From Desulfovibrionaceae bacterium (GTDB taxonomy: Bacteria > Desulfobacterota > Desulfovibrionia > Desulfovibrionales > Desulfovibrionaceae): 38,574 bases of DNA. Positions 7,360 to 14,658 of this stretch are shown one piece after another. Below the pieces are notes generated by a model that was not told the DNA's origin, ran no database searches, and saw only the letters and a list, made by a program, of their open reading frames with translations. Position 1 is the stretch's first letter, and each line of letters opens with the position of its first letter. The DNA lies in the NCBI GenBank assembly GCA_015233395.1, contig JADFXV010000026.1:1-38574 (forward strand), given 5' to 3'. The translations under genes and the position numbers were made by a program.

Positions 7360-8835
7360 ATGTCAGACCTCCATCTTCTGAACCTGACCCAGGTCCGCGA
7401 CCTGTTGGCCAGGGGCGAGATCAAGGCCCAAGAGGCGGTCGCCGCCTGTCTGGGGCGGATTCACGACACGGAGCCCAAGATTTCCGCCCTGCTGAGCGTC
7501 CAGGGCGAGCAGGCTCTCGACGCGGCCAAGTCCCTGGACGCCGCCGGGCCGGATACGGACAAGCCCTTGTGGGGCGTGCCCATCGTGGTCAAGGACGCCA
7601 TCTGCGCCAAGCACGCGCCGACCACCTGCGCCTCGCGCATCCTGGAAAATTTCGTTCCCTTTTACGACGCCTGCGCCGTGGCCAGGCTGCGCGCGGCCGG
7701 GGCGATCATCCTGGGCAAGTCCAACATGGACGAATTCGCCATGGGGTCGAGCACCGAAAATTCCGCCTTCGGACCCACGGCCAATCCCTGGGATTTGTCC
7801 CGGGTTCCGGGGGGCTCAAGCGGCGGCTCGGCGGCCTCGGTGGCCGCGCGCCAATGTTACGGCGCGCTCGGCACCGACACCGGCGGCTCGATCCGCCAGC
7901 CGGCCTCGTTTTGCGGCGTGGTCGGGCTCAAGCCCACTTACGGCCGGGTGTCTCGCTTCGGGCTGGTGGCCTACGGGTCGAGCCTGGACCAGATCGGCCC
8001 CATGGCCCGCACCCCGCTCGATTGCGCCGCCCTGCTCTCGGTCATCGCCGGACACGATCCGGCCGATTCCACCTCGGCCGCGGTTCCGGCGCCGGACTAC
8101 GAAGCCGCCGTGGCCGCGCGCGCCGATCTTACCGGCTTGCGCCTGGGGCTGCCCGAGCAGTTTTGGGGCGAAGGCGTGGACCCCGAAGTCAGGGACGCCT
8201 GCCGCGCCGCCGTGGACGCGGCCGAAAAGCTCGGGGCCAAGGTCGTCGACGTGTCCTTGCCGCACACCCCCTACGCCGTGGCCGCCTACTACATCGTGGC
8301 CATGGCCGAGGCCAGCTCCAATCTGGCGCGCTTTGACGGCGTGCGCTACGGCTACCGCGATCCGTCGGCCGGGGATCTCGCCGGCCTGTACGAGAAATCG
8401 CGCGGCGCCGGGTTCGGCGACGAGGTCAAACGGCGCATCGTGCTCGGAACCTACGTGCTTTCGGCCGGCTACTACGACGCCTATTACCGCAAGGCAGCCC
8501 AGGCGCGAGAGCTTTTGCGCCGGGATTTTACGGCAGCCTTTGAGCGCTGCGACCTTCTGTGCGGCCCGGCCGCGCCGTTCACCGCCTTCGGGCTGGGCGA
8601 GAAAAAAGACGATCCGCTGCAAATGTATTTGAGCGACATTTTCACCATCTCGCTGAATCTGGCCGGCCTGCCCGGCCTGTCCCTGCCGGTCGGGCTCGGC
8701 CGCGACAGCCGTCTGCCCGTGGGCCTGCAACTCTTCGGCCCGGCCTTTGGCGAGGACGTCATCCTGGGCGCGGCCGAGGCTTTGTCCCAGGCCCTGCCCT
8801 CCTTGCCCCTGCCCCGGGGGATTGCGGCCGCTTGA
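7360..8835 (+). CDS. gatA: Aspartyl/glutamyl-tRNA amidotransferase subunit A
   Basis: The 491-residue product is a full-length amidase-signature enzyme. The Ser-cisSer-Lys triad is visible: Lys78 in GVPIVVKDA, Ser153/154 in GGSSGGSAA and nucleophile Ser177 in [11 protein letters not shown]. GatA hydrolyses glutamine and passes ammonia to GatB, which amidates mischarged Glu-tRNA(Gln) or Asp-tRNA(Asn). I choose ATG 7360, three bases after an in-frame TTG, because AAGGA lies at a suitable distance upstream. The gene is probably in the same transcript as the LpoA-like gene and gatC. The presence of GatCA suggests that this organism makes Gln-tRNA, Asn-tRNA or both by transamidation, though gatB and the synthetases are not visible here. 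Confidence 0.96.
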   Translation: MSDLHLLNLTQVRDLLARGEIKAQEAVAACLGRIHDTEPKISALLSVQGEQALDAAKSLDAAGPDTDKPLWGVPIVVKDAICAKHAPTTCASRILENFVPFYDACAVARLRAAGAIILGKSNMDEFAMGSSTENSAFGPTANPWDLSRVPGGSSGGSAASVAARQCYGALGTDTGGSIRQPASFCGVVGLKPTYGRVSRFGLVAYGSSLDQIGPMARTPLDCAALLSVIAGHDPADSTSAAVPAPDYEAAVAARADLTGLRLGLPEQFWGEGVDPEVRDACRAAVDAAEKLGAKVVDVSLPHTPYAVAAYYIVAMAEASSNLARFDGVRYGYRDPSAGDLAGLYEKSRGAGFGDEVKRRIVLGTYVLSAGYYDAYYRKAAQARELLRRDFTAAFERCDLLCGPAAPFTAFGLGEKKDDPLQMYLSDIFTISLNLAGLPGLSLPVGLGRDSRLPVGLQLFGPAFGEDVILGAAEALSQALPSLPLPRGIAAA

Positions 8836-8995
8836 TGGGGGCGCGGTCTTGCTCCATTTTCCCGCTCTCTGCGTTCCCGTTCCCGCAAGCGGCCGCGCCG
8901 CGGCCGGGTCCGGGCGGCGCGGGCCTCGGCAGCGCAAGGCCCAAGGCGCACGCTTCCCAAGATAACCGGCCGGCAGCGCCCGAAAAAGGCCGCCC

Positions 8996-9922
8996 ATGCC
9001 GGTAAGCTGGCTTGCGCTTGCGGCCACGGCCCTGGATTTGGCCTTCGGCGACCCGCCGTTTTTGCCCCATCCGGTGCGCGGGATCGGCATGTGCCTGGAC
9101 CGCCTGGAAAAATCAGCGCCCGCCGGCCAAACCGCCCGCCGGCTGTACGGCCTGGCCTGCGTCGCCTTTCTGGCCCTGGCCTGCGGAGCGCTGGCCTGGA
9201 TATTGCCCCAAACGCCCGTGTTCGGCGTGTTTATCGCCGTGTACCTCGGCTTTTCCGGCCTGGCGCTCGGCTGCCTGGCGCGCGAAGGCGAAAAGGCCGC
9301 GCGCCTCATCGCCCGGGGCGACCTGGCCGCCGCCCGCCTGGCCGTCGGCCTGCTGGTCAGCCGCGACACCGCGCGCCTGGACGAGGCCGGCCTGCGCCGC
9401 GCCCTGGCCGAAACGCTCAGCGAAAATCTCTGCGACGGTTTTGCCGCGCCGCTTTTCTACCTCGCTCTCGGCGGCCCGGCGCTTTTGTGGGCCTACAAGG
9501 CGGTAAGCACCGCCGACTCCATGTGGGGCTACAAGACCGACCGCTTCCGCGCCCTGGGCTGGGCCGCAGCCAGGGGCGACGACGTTTTGGCTTTCATACC
9601 GGCCAGGCTGTGCGCCCTGGCCATGCTCCTGGCCGGACTCACGCTCGGGCTGAACGTCCGGGCCGCTTTCGCCAACCTGCGCCGCGACGCCGCCAAATCC
9701 GCCAGCCCCAACGCCGGCTGGCCCATGGCCGCCGCCGCCTGGCTGTGCGGCGCGAGCATGGGCGGAGTGGACAGCTACTTTGGAGCGCCCAAGCAAAAAC
9801 CCCTGCTCGGACCGGCCGGAGTTCCCTGGGACGAAACCCGCCTGGCCAGGCTGCGCCTGCTCGTGCCGGTCAGCGGCCTGCTGTTCGCATTGGCGGTGCA
9901 GTCGGTGGTTTGGCTGGCGTGA
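8996..9922 (+). CDS. cbiB: Adenosylcobinamide-phosphate synthase (CbiB/CobD)
   Basis: A 308-residue membrane protein with four or more hydrophobic helices. Family motifs are clear: DLAFGDPPFLPHPVRGIG near the N-terminus, ETLSENLCDGFAAPLFY, then AYKAVSTADSMWGYK and GDDVLAFIPAR, and SPNAGWPMAA. The enzyme attaches an aminopropanol-type linker (or its phosphate) to adenosylcobyrate in the membrane-associated late steps of B12 synthesis. It lies 160 bp after gatA on the same strand, with no other cobalamin genes nearby. No B12 riboswitch is seen upstream. The corrinoid product is relevant to nrdJ at 26779-29019 in the same window. Confidence 0.93.
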   Translation: MPVSWLALAATALDLAFGDPPFLPHPVRGIGMCLDRLEKSAPAGQTARRLYGLACVAFLALACGALAWILPQTPVFGVFIAVYLGFSGLALGCLAREGEKAARLIARGDLAAARLAVGLLVSRDTARLDEAGLRRALAETLSENLCDGFAAPLFYLALGGPALLWAYKAVSTADSMWGYKTDRFRALGWAAARGDDVLAFIPARLCALAMLLAGLTLGLNVRAAFANLRRDAAKSASPNAGWPMAAAAWLCGASMGGVDSYFGAPKQKPLLGPAGVPWDETRLARLRLLVPVSGLLFALAVQSVVWLA

Positions 9923-9995
9923 GAAGCGGTTCCGGAGGGATCTGCAAAAATCACCCGCCGCCTTGTCAGGCTCGCAACGCGGCTGAGCAACTCAT

Positions 9996-10105
9996 GGAAA
10001 TGATGCGGGATTGCACAGGGCTGCGCCCTTTGGCCGCCGCAGGCGCAAAAAACGCTGTTTTTGCCAGTCCCTCTCCGGTTTTGCTCTTCGCCAGGCGAAG
10101 GCCGG
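9996..10105. repeat. Interspersed intergenic repeat, copy B (about 110 bp)
   Basis: This is the second copy of the element at 627-738. It starts GGAAATGATGC, runs through a short AGGGC/GCCCT hairpin, CTTTGGCCGCCG, an A-run and a T-run, and then AGTCCCT. Unlike copy A, it lies between convergent genes (cbiB and the small membrane-anchored protein), so it is not tied to promoters. Confidence 0.65.
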
Positions 10106-10139
10106 AGGAGACGGCGCGCCGGTTCGGGCGATTGCGCCG

Positions 10140-10574
10140 TCAATCCCGGCCTTTGGGAAGACGCGCCTCGATCTGAAAACAATTCCTGCCCGGGCCGTGG
10201 CGCCAGAAAGCATCCCGGGCCTTGCCGTCGGTATCCGCATCCGGGGTCGTATGAAATTGCGCGCACAGTTCATACCTGTCGCGGCCGCGCGGCGTGTATT
10301 CATACGCAGTCCCGGACTGGGGATCCTTGAGGCGCGGCCCGTACTGGTCGCTGGGCTGAATGAGTTGTTCCAGACTGGCGGGCAGGGCGTCGTGCGTGCG
10401 CAGGTAGTTTTCCATGGCGCGCGCAATCGAGCGCAGATCGTCCACGACCATTTCATCCAGCCGCTTTTTGCGCGCCGCCCCAGGCGAGCCGATGACCGAG
10501 AGTCCCGCGCCGATGGCCAACAGCGCGACGAGGCTCGAACAGACGGCGAATACGGCCGGCCGCGTGAGCTTCAT
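10140..10574 (-). CDS. Small membrane-anchored protein, partner of the DUF5671 protein
   Basis: The 144-residue product has one N-terminal transmembrane helix (about residues 7-29), then KKRLDEMVVDDLRSIARAMENYLRTHDALPASLEQL, a helix followed by a small domain. That arrangement recalls the soluble part of type II pseudopilins (helix, then the LP..L turn), but no prepilin peptidase site precedes the helix. The tail has two cysteines. The start ATG overlaps the stop of the DUF5671 gene in ATGA, so the two are probably translated together and may form a complex. A longer frame reaching 10871 is a shadow of the upstream gene. Function unknown. Confidence 0.75.
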   Translation of the reverse strand: MKLTRPAVFAVCSSLVALLAIGAGLSVIGSPGAARKKRLDEMVVDDLRSIARAMENYLRTHDALPASLEQLIQPSDQYGPRLKDPQSGTAYEYTPRGRDRYELCAQFHTTPDADTDGKARDAFWRHGPGRNCFQIEARLPKGRD

Positions 10575-11200
10575 ACGGTTTCCCCCTTGCGAACGTCCCC
10601 GAGGAAGTAAAGGAAGACTCCGCCGGCGATGACCGCGACCGTGGCGACTTTGAGGGCGAAACGAATCGTGAGTTCGCCGCCGAGGGCGTTGTAGACCAGG
10701 CCTATCAAGTCGCCGGCCAGGGCGACCGAAGCCACGAAAAGCGTCATATAGGTCAGCCATTTGCGCGGCCGGGAATCGCGCCGCGCCGGATTGGCGGCGA
10801 TTGCCTTGCCGGCCGAGCGGAAGGTCGCAAGAAACACCGGAAAGGCGACGACCAGGGAGGACACGTCCCAACGGACGTTGGCGATGAAATTGTTCAACCG
10901 GCTTGCGTGGGCGGGGTCCGGCAAGGCGTGGTCGATGAACAAAAAAGCCATCGAACCGAGGCAGAAGGCGGCGTCATAGAGGGCGGCGAACATAATCAGG
11001 TAGATGAAAACTTCTCGCGCGGACAGGTATGGTCTCGGCCGGGGTACGGGAACGGGGAACTCGATGTCGGCAAAGCTCGCCAGGGCGGCCGTCACGTCGG
11101 CCTTGTTCCAACCCGCTTGCTCAAGCGTGGTTGCGATTTGCGTACGCTCGACCCCGTGGGCGAGCGCCTGCCGGGTGAATTCGATAAGCTCGGCGTTCAT
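10571..11200 (-). CDS. DUF5671-type integral membrane protein
   Basis: I start at ATG 11198-11200 (209 residues), preceded by GGGAGGG, rather than 17 codons upstream. The first 45 residues are soluble helices (ALAHGVERTQIATTLEQAGW) that look like a UBA-type or protein-binding bundle. Four transmembrane helices follow, beginning at SAREVFIYLIMFAALYDAAF, with the VRWDVSSLVVAFPVFL segment. The pattern, with a PDPA loop after the first helix, matches the DUF5671 family. No enzymatic residues are evident. It is co-transcribed with the small anchored protein at its 3' end and lies 63 bp downstream of an HD-GYP regulator on the same strand. Confidence 0.75.
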   Translation of the reverse strand: MNAELIEFTRQALAHGVERTQIATTLEQAGWNKADVTAALASFADIEFPVPVPRPRPYLSAREVFIYLIMFAALYDAAFCLGSMAFLFIDHALPDPAHASRLNNFIANVRWDVSSLVVAFPVFLATFRSAGKAIAANPARRDSRPRKWLTYMTLFVASVALAGDLIGLVYNALGGELTIRFALKVATVAVIAGGVFLYFLGDVRKGETV

Positions 11201-11263
11201 GGCGCCCTCCCGAGGGGGACCAAGGAGGCGTCCCTTGGCAATTGGGGTCATCCCCCGGTTCTT

Positions 11264-12838
11264 TCATTCTCCGTTGCAGGGAGTGTCGGAGAACCGGTCC
11301 CGGATGGCCAGGAACTCGTCCAGGTTGGCGAGCAGGAGGTCGAGCATTTCGGGATCGAACTGCCGGCCGCGCTGTTTGCGCATATACTGAACGATCCGCT
11401 CCATGTCCCAGGCTTTGCGGTAGACGCGGTCGCTGGCCAGGGCGTCGAAGACGTCGACCACGGCCCCCAGGCGGCCGTAGACGTGGATGGCCTCGCCCGC
11501 GAGCCGGTTCGGATAGCCCGTGCCGTCGTAGCGTTCGTGGTGCTGGTTGGCGATGATGGCCGCGGTCTGCAGGATGGCGCGCCGCGAGGGTTTGAGCAGT
11601 TCGAAACCCAGGCCGGAATGCTTTTTGACCTCTTCGAATTCCGCCTCGGTGAGCCGGCCCGGCTTGTTCAGGATGGCGTCCGGGATGGCCAGCTTGCCCA
11701 CGTCGTGCAGCGGCGCGGCCACGCGCAGCATGTCCGCCTCTTCTTCGGGCAGGCCGTATTTGCGCGCCAAAAGCCGCAGGTATTCCGAGACGCGGCGCAC
11801 GTGGTTTCCGGTTTCCTTGGAACGGCATTCGATGGTTTCGCCGAGCGTGAAGATGATTTCGCGCTGGGTGTCCTCGATTTCCCGGTTCAGGCAGATGTTG
11901 TCGAAGGCGATGCCCACGTTGTTGAAAAAAATGCCGACGAGTTTGCGGTCGAGCTCGCTCAAGACGCTGCAACCCTCAAAGTAGAACAATTTTTTCAGTC
12001 CGGTTTTGCTGCGCACCAAGCCGGCGAAGCGATTGCCCTCGATGTGGTGCATTTTCTCCGATCGGGCGGCGCGCAGGGCGAAGTCGACCACCTCTCCCGG
12101 CAGGTCGCGCTCCAGAATTCCGCCGAGGTATTGTTCGTAGACCCCGCGCGCGGCCAGGACGCCCATGCCGCCGCCGTTGGGGGCGAAGGCGGCGAATCCG
12201 GAAGGGGCGGCGGCGCGTTCGTGCAGGCAGGTCAGGATCTGGAGCTGTTTGAGCACGGAACCGGAGAATTTCTCCAGGCTTTTGCGCTCGAAGATCGCCT
12301 TGGAGGCTTCGATGACGTGTTCGAGTCCATCGCGGTTGGCCTCGATGGTCAGGATGTCGCAATAGGTGCGCAGGGCCGCCAGGATGGTGGTGGACAGTTT
12401 TTGCGCCGTGAGTTCGGTTTTTTCCTTGTAGTCGTTGATGTCGTATTCGACGATGATCCGGCCTTCCGGGGCGTGCCCGGGCTGGCCGGTGCGCAGGATG
12501 ATGCGCACGAACGGGTTGCCCACGGTTTCCCGGATGTATTTGACCAGGGCCAGGCCGGTGTCGTTTTCCTCCATGACCACGTCGAGCAGGATCACGGCCG
12601 CGTCCGGATTGGCGGCGATGACGCTTCTCGCCTGCTCGCCGGAGAAGGCGGAGACGAAGGCGAGCCCCCGGCCGCGGTATTTGAAGGAGGACAGAACCAG
12701 TTTGGTGACGCTGTGGACTTCGGCCTCGTCGTCGACCACGACCACTTTCCAGGGCGCCCCGCCGGTCTCGCCGGCGGGGCGCCTCCTGGCGGTTTCTGGC
12801 GCGTCGTCGGCGAACAGCAACTGGTCGTTGTGCGTCAT
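11264..12838 (-). CDS. Response regulator with DUF3369 and HD-GYP domains (cyclic-di-GMP phosphodiesterase type), copy 1
   Basis: The 524-residue product has a receiver domain at about 30-140 with acidic pocket Asp36/Asp37 and phospho-acceptor Asp86 (LLDVVME). A DUF3369 sensory-type region follows (about 165-320). The HD-GYP domain at about 325-515 carries HD at 378-379 (PLHDVGKL), HHE at 433-435 and the DGTGYP form of the GYP motif at 438-443. HD-GYP enzymes hydrolyse cyclic-di-GMP to pGpG or GMP. Phosphorylation by an unseen kinase probably controls activity; no sensor kinase is encoded nearby. The true start is ATG 12836-12838, matching the paralog; the open frame continuing to 14563 is a shadow. 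It lies 17 bp downstream of its paralog. Confidence 0.92.
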   Translation of the reverse strand: MTHNDQLLFADDAPETARRRPAGETGGAPWKVVVVDDEAEVHSVTKLVLSSFKYRGRGLAFVSAFSGEQARSVIAANPDAAVILLDVVMEENDTGLALVKYIRETVGNPFVRIILRTGQPGHAPEGRIIVEYDINDYKEKTELTAQKLSTTILAALRTYCDILTIEANRDGLEHVIEASKAIFERKSLEKFSGSVLKQLQILTCLHERAAAPSGFAAFAPNGGGMGVLAARGVYEQYLGGILERDLPGEVVDFALRAARSEKMHHIEGNRFAGLVRSKTGLKKLFYFEGCSVLSELDRKLVGIFFNNVGIAFDNICLNREIEDTQREIIFTLGETIECRSKETGNHVRRVSEYLRLLARKYGLPEEEADMLRVAAPLHDVGKLAIPDAILNKPGRLTEAEFEEVKKHSGLGFELLKPSRRAILQTAAIIANQHHERYDGTGYPNRLAGEAIHVYGRLGAVVDVFDALASDRVYRKAWDMERIVQYMRKQRGRQFDPEMLDLLLANLDEFLAIRDRFSDTPCNGE

Positions 12839-12855
12839 GGAAAAAGCCGCGGGCG

Positions 12856-14472
12856 TCAGGTTTGCGGCGAGCCGTCGTTTTGCGCCGCGGCGGGCAGCCG
12901 CCCGTCGAGATGATCGTCGCGCAGAGTCAAAAACTCGTCCAGGTGGACGAGCAGGATGTCGACGATGTCCGGGTCGAAGTGTTTGCCGCGCTGGGAGCGC
13001 ATGTGCTCGACCACGGCGCAGACGTCCCAGGCCTTGCGGTAGATGCGGTCGCTGATGAGCGAGTCGAAGACGTCCACCACCGCCGCCAGCCGTCCGTAAA
13101 GATGGATCTGCTTGGCCTTGAGCCCCAGCGGATAGCCCAGGCCGTCGTAACGCTCGTGGTGCTGGTGGGCGATGATCGCCGCGGCCATGAACACCTCCCG
13201 GCGCGAGGCCTTGAGCAGGTCGTAGCCGGCCCCGGGGTGTTTCTTGATGGTCTCGAATTCGGCCGTGGTGAGCTCCTCGGGCTTGTGCAGGATGGTGTCC
13301 GGGATGGCCAGCTTGCCCAGGTCGTGCAAGGGCGAGGCCAGGCGCAGGATCTCGGCCTCGTTTTCCGGCAGGCCGTATTTCAGGGCCAAAAGATGCATGT
13401 ATTCCGAAACCCGGCGCACGTGGTTGCCCGCTTCGGGCGAGCGGCATTCGATGGTTTCGCCGAGCGTGAAGATGATTTCGCGCTGGGTGTCCTCGAATTC
13501 CTTGTTCAGGTAGATGTTGTCGAAGGCGATGGAGACGTTGGAAAAGAAGATGTTGACCAGATGGCAGTCGAGTTCCGAGAGGGTGTCGTGGCCTTCGAAG
13601 TAGATGATGTTTCTCGACCCGGTTTTGCTTTTGAAGAAGCCGACATGGCGGTTGTCGTCCACGATGTTGGGGGTTTCGGATTCGATGGCCTGGCGTAAAA
13701 ACGCAAAAATCTTCGGGGATACGGCTTCTTCCAGGCTCTTGTCGACGATGTCCAGGTACTTGCCGGTGGCGGCCTTGATGATGAAGCCCTGTTCCTGGGC
13801 GGTGGCGGCGAAGCTGGAGTGGCAGTAGATGGCGTCGCGTTTGAGATCGAGCAGGGAGGTGAGCTGGGTGAGCACGCCGTTGGTGAATTTCTGCAGGCTT
13901 TTGCGCTGGAAGATGTCGCGCGAGGCCTCGATGATTTTTTCCAGTCCCTGGCGGTTGGACTCGATAGTCAGGATGTCGCGGTAGGTGCGCAGGGCGCTGA
14001 CGATGGTGGTCACGAGCTTCTGGGAGGTGAGCTCGGTTTTTTCCTTGTAGTCGTTGATGTCGTATTCGATGACCACCCGCTCTTCCGGGGCCTGGCCGGG
14101 CTGGCCGGTGCGCAGGATGATGCGCGCGAACTTGTTGGCGGCCTCCTCGCGGATGAACTTGACCAGCGTGAGCCCGGTGTCGTTCTCCTCCATGACCACG
14201 TCGAGCAGGATGATGGCCACGTCCGGATTGGCGAGGATGGCGCTGCGCGCTTCGCTGCCGGTATAGGCGCTGATGAAATGGAGTTTTTTGCGGCGGTAGC
14301 TGAAGTCGGACAACACCAGCCGGGTGACGCTGTGCACCTCGGCCTCGTCGTCCACGATGAGAATTTTCCAGGGTTCCGGATCGTCGAATTCCGCGCTGGC
14401 GCGGGCTTCGATGCAGGACTTCTTTCCGCATTCGCCGGAAAACAGCAACTCGTCGTTCGGGGACTGCGCCAT
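12856..14472 (-). CDS. Response regulator with DUF3369 and HD-GYP domains, copy 2
   Basis: A 538-residue paralog of the next gene with the same order: receiver (Asp41/Asp42, phospho-acceptor Asp91), DUF3369 (about 170-330) and HD-GYP (HD at 383-384, HHE at 438-440, DGLGYP at 443-448). All catalytic motifs are present, so both copies should be active cyclic-di-GMP phosphodiesterases. I start at ATG 14470-14472 with GGGGAAG upstream. The DUF3369 sensory parts of the two proteins are strongly diverged, while the receiver and HD-GYP parts are close. One stretch of 55 nt is identical. That suggests the copies sense different inputs but have the same output. It is first in the predicted transcript with copy 1. 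Confidence 0.92.
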   Translation of the reverse strand: MAQSPNDELLFSGECGKKSCIEARASAEFDDPEPWKILIVDDEAEVHSVTRLVLSDFSYRRKKLHFISAYTGSEARSAILANPDVAIILLDVVMEENDTGLTLVKFIREEAANKFARIILRTGQPGQAPEERVVIEYDINDYKEKTELTSQKLVTTIVSALRTYRDILTIESNRQGLEKIIEASRDIFQRKSLQKFTNGVLTQLTSLLDLKRDAIYCHSSFAATAQEQGFIIKAATGKYLDIVDKSLEEAVSPKIFAFLRQAIESETPNIVDDNRHVGFFKSKTGSRNIIYFEGHDTLSELDCHLVNIFFSNVSIAFDNIYLNKEFEDTQREIIFTLGETIECRSPEAGNHVRRVSEYMHLLALKYGLPENEAEILRLASPLHDLGKLAIPDTILHKPEELTTAEFETIKKHPGAGYDLLKASRREVFMAAAIIAHQHHERYDGLGYPLGLKAKQIHLYGRLAAVVDVFDSLISDRIYRKAWDVCAVVEHMRSQRGKHFDPDIVDILLVHLDEFLTLRDDHLDGRLPAAAQNDGSPQT

Positions 14473-14553
14473 GAACTTCCCGGGGCCTGAGGACGTTAAG
14501 GCAAGCGGATCGCTCCGGCCACAAACAATGCGGCAAGTTACCACGAAAGAAAA

Positions 14554-14565
14554 CGTTGCGCAACG
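14554..14565. promoter_or_regulatory. 12-bp perfect palindrome upstream of the HD-GYP pair, candidate operator
   Basis: CGTTGC is followed directly by GCAACG, 82 bp upstream of the copy 2 start. On the minus strand it overlaps TTGCGC, which with a 17-bp spacer to TAACTT could be a weak promoter. The position suits a repressor or activator site for the two-gene unit. Confidence 0.3.
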
Positions 14566-14658
14566 CTTGCCGGAGATTTCGGAAGGTTCGCGTAACGGGC
14601 CGGTATCGCGCGATTTTTGGTCCAAAAGGACCAAGGCGAGCGCGACGGCCGAGGATCG

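Noticed and set aside
8836-8995. B12 riboswitch upstream of cbiB
   Set aside because: No GCCACTG-type B12 box is visible in the 160-bp gap. The same holds for the nrdJ leader.
12839-14563. Open frame joining copy 1 to 14563 (1099 codons)
   Set aside because: The upstream part is a shadow of copy 2 in another frame; the paralog shows where the protein starts.
14552-14572. Sigma54 promoter upstream of the HD-GYP pair
   Set aside because: GG and GC occur at the right distance on the minus strand, but TTGC is misplaced and TGGCAC is absent.
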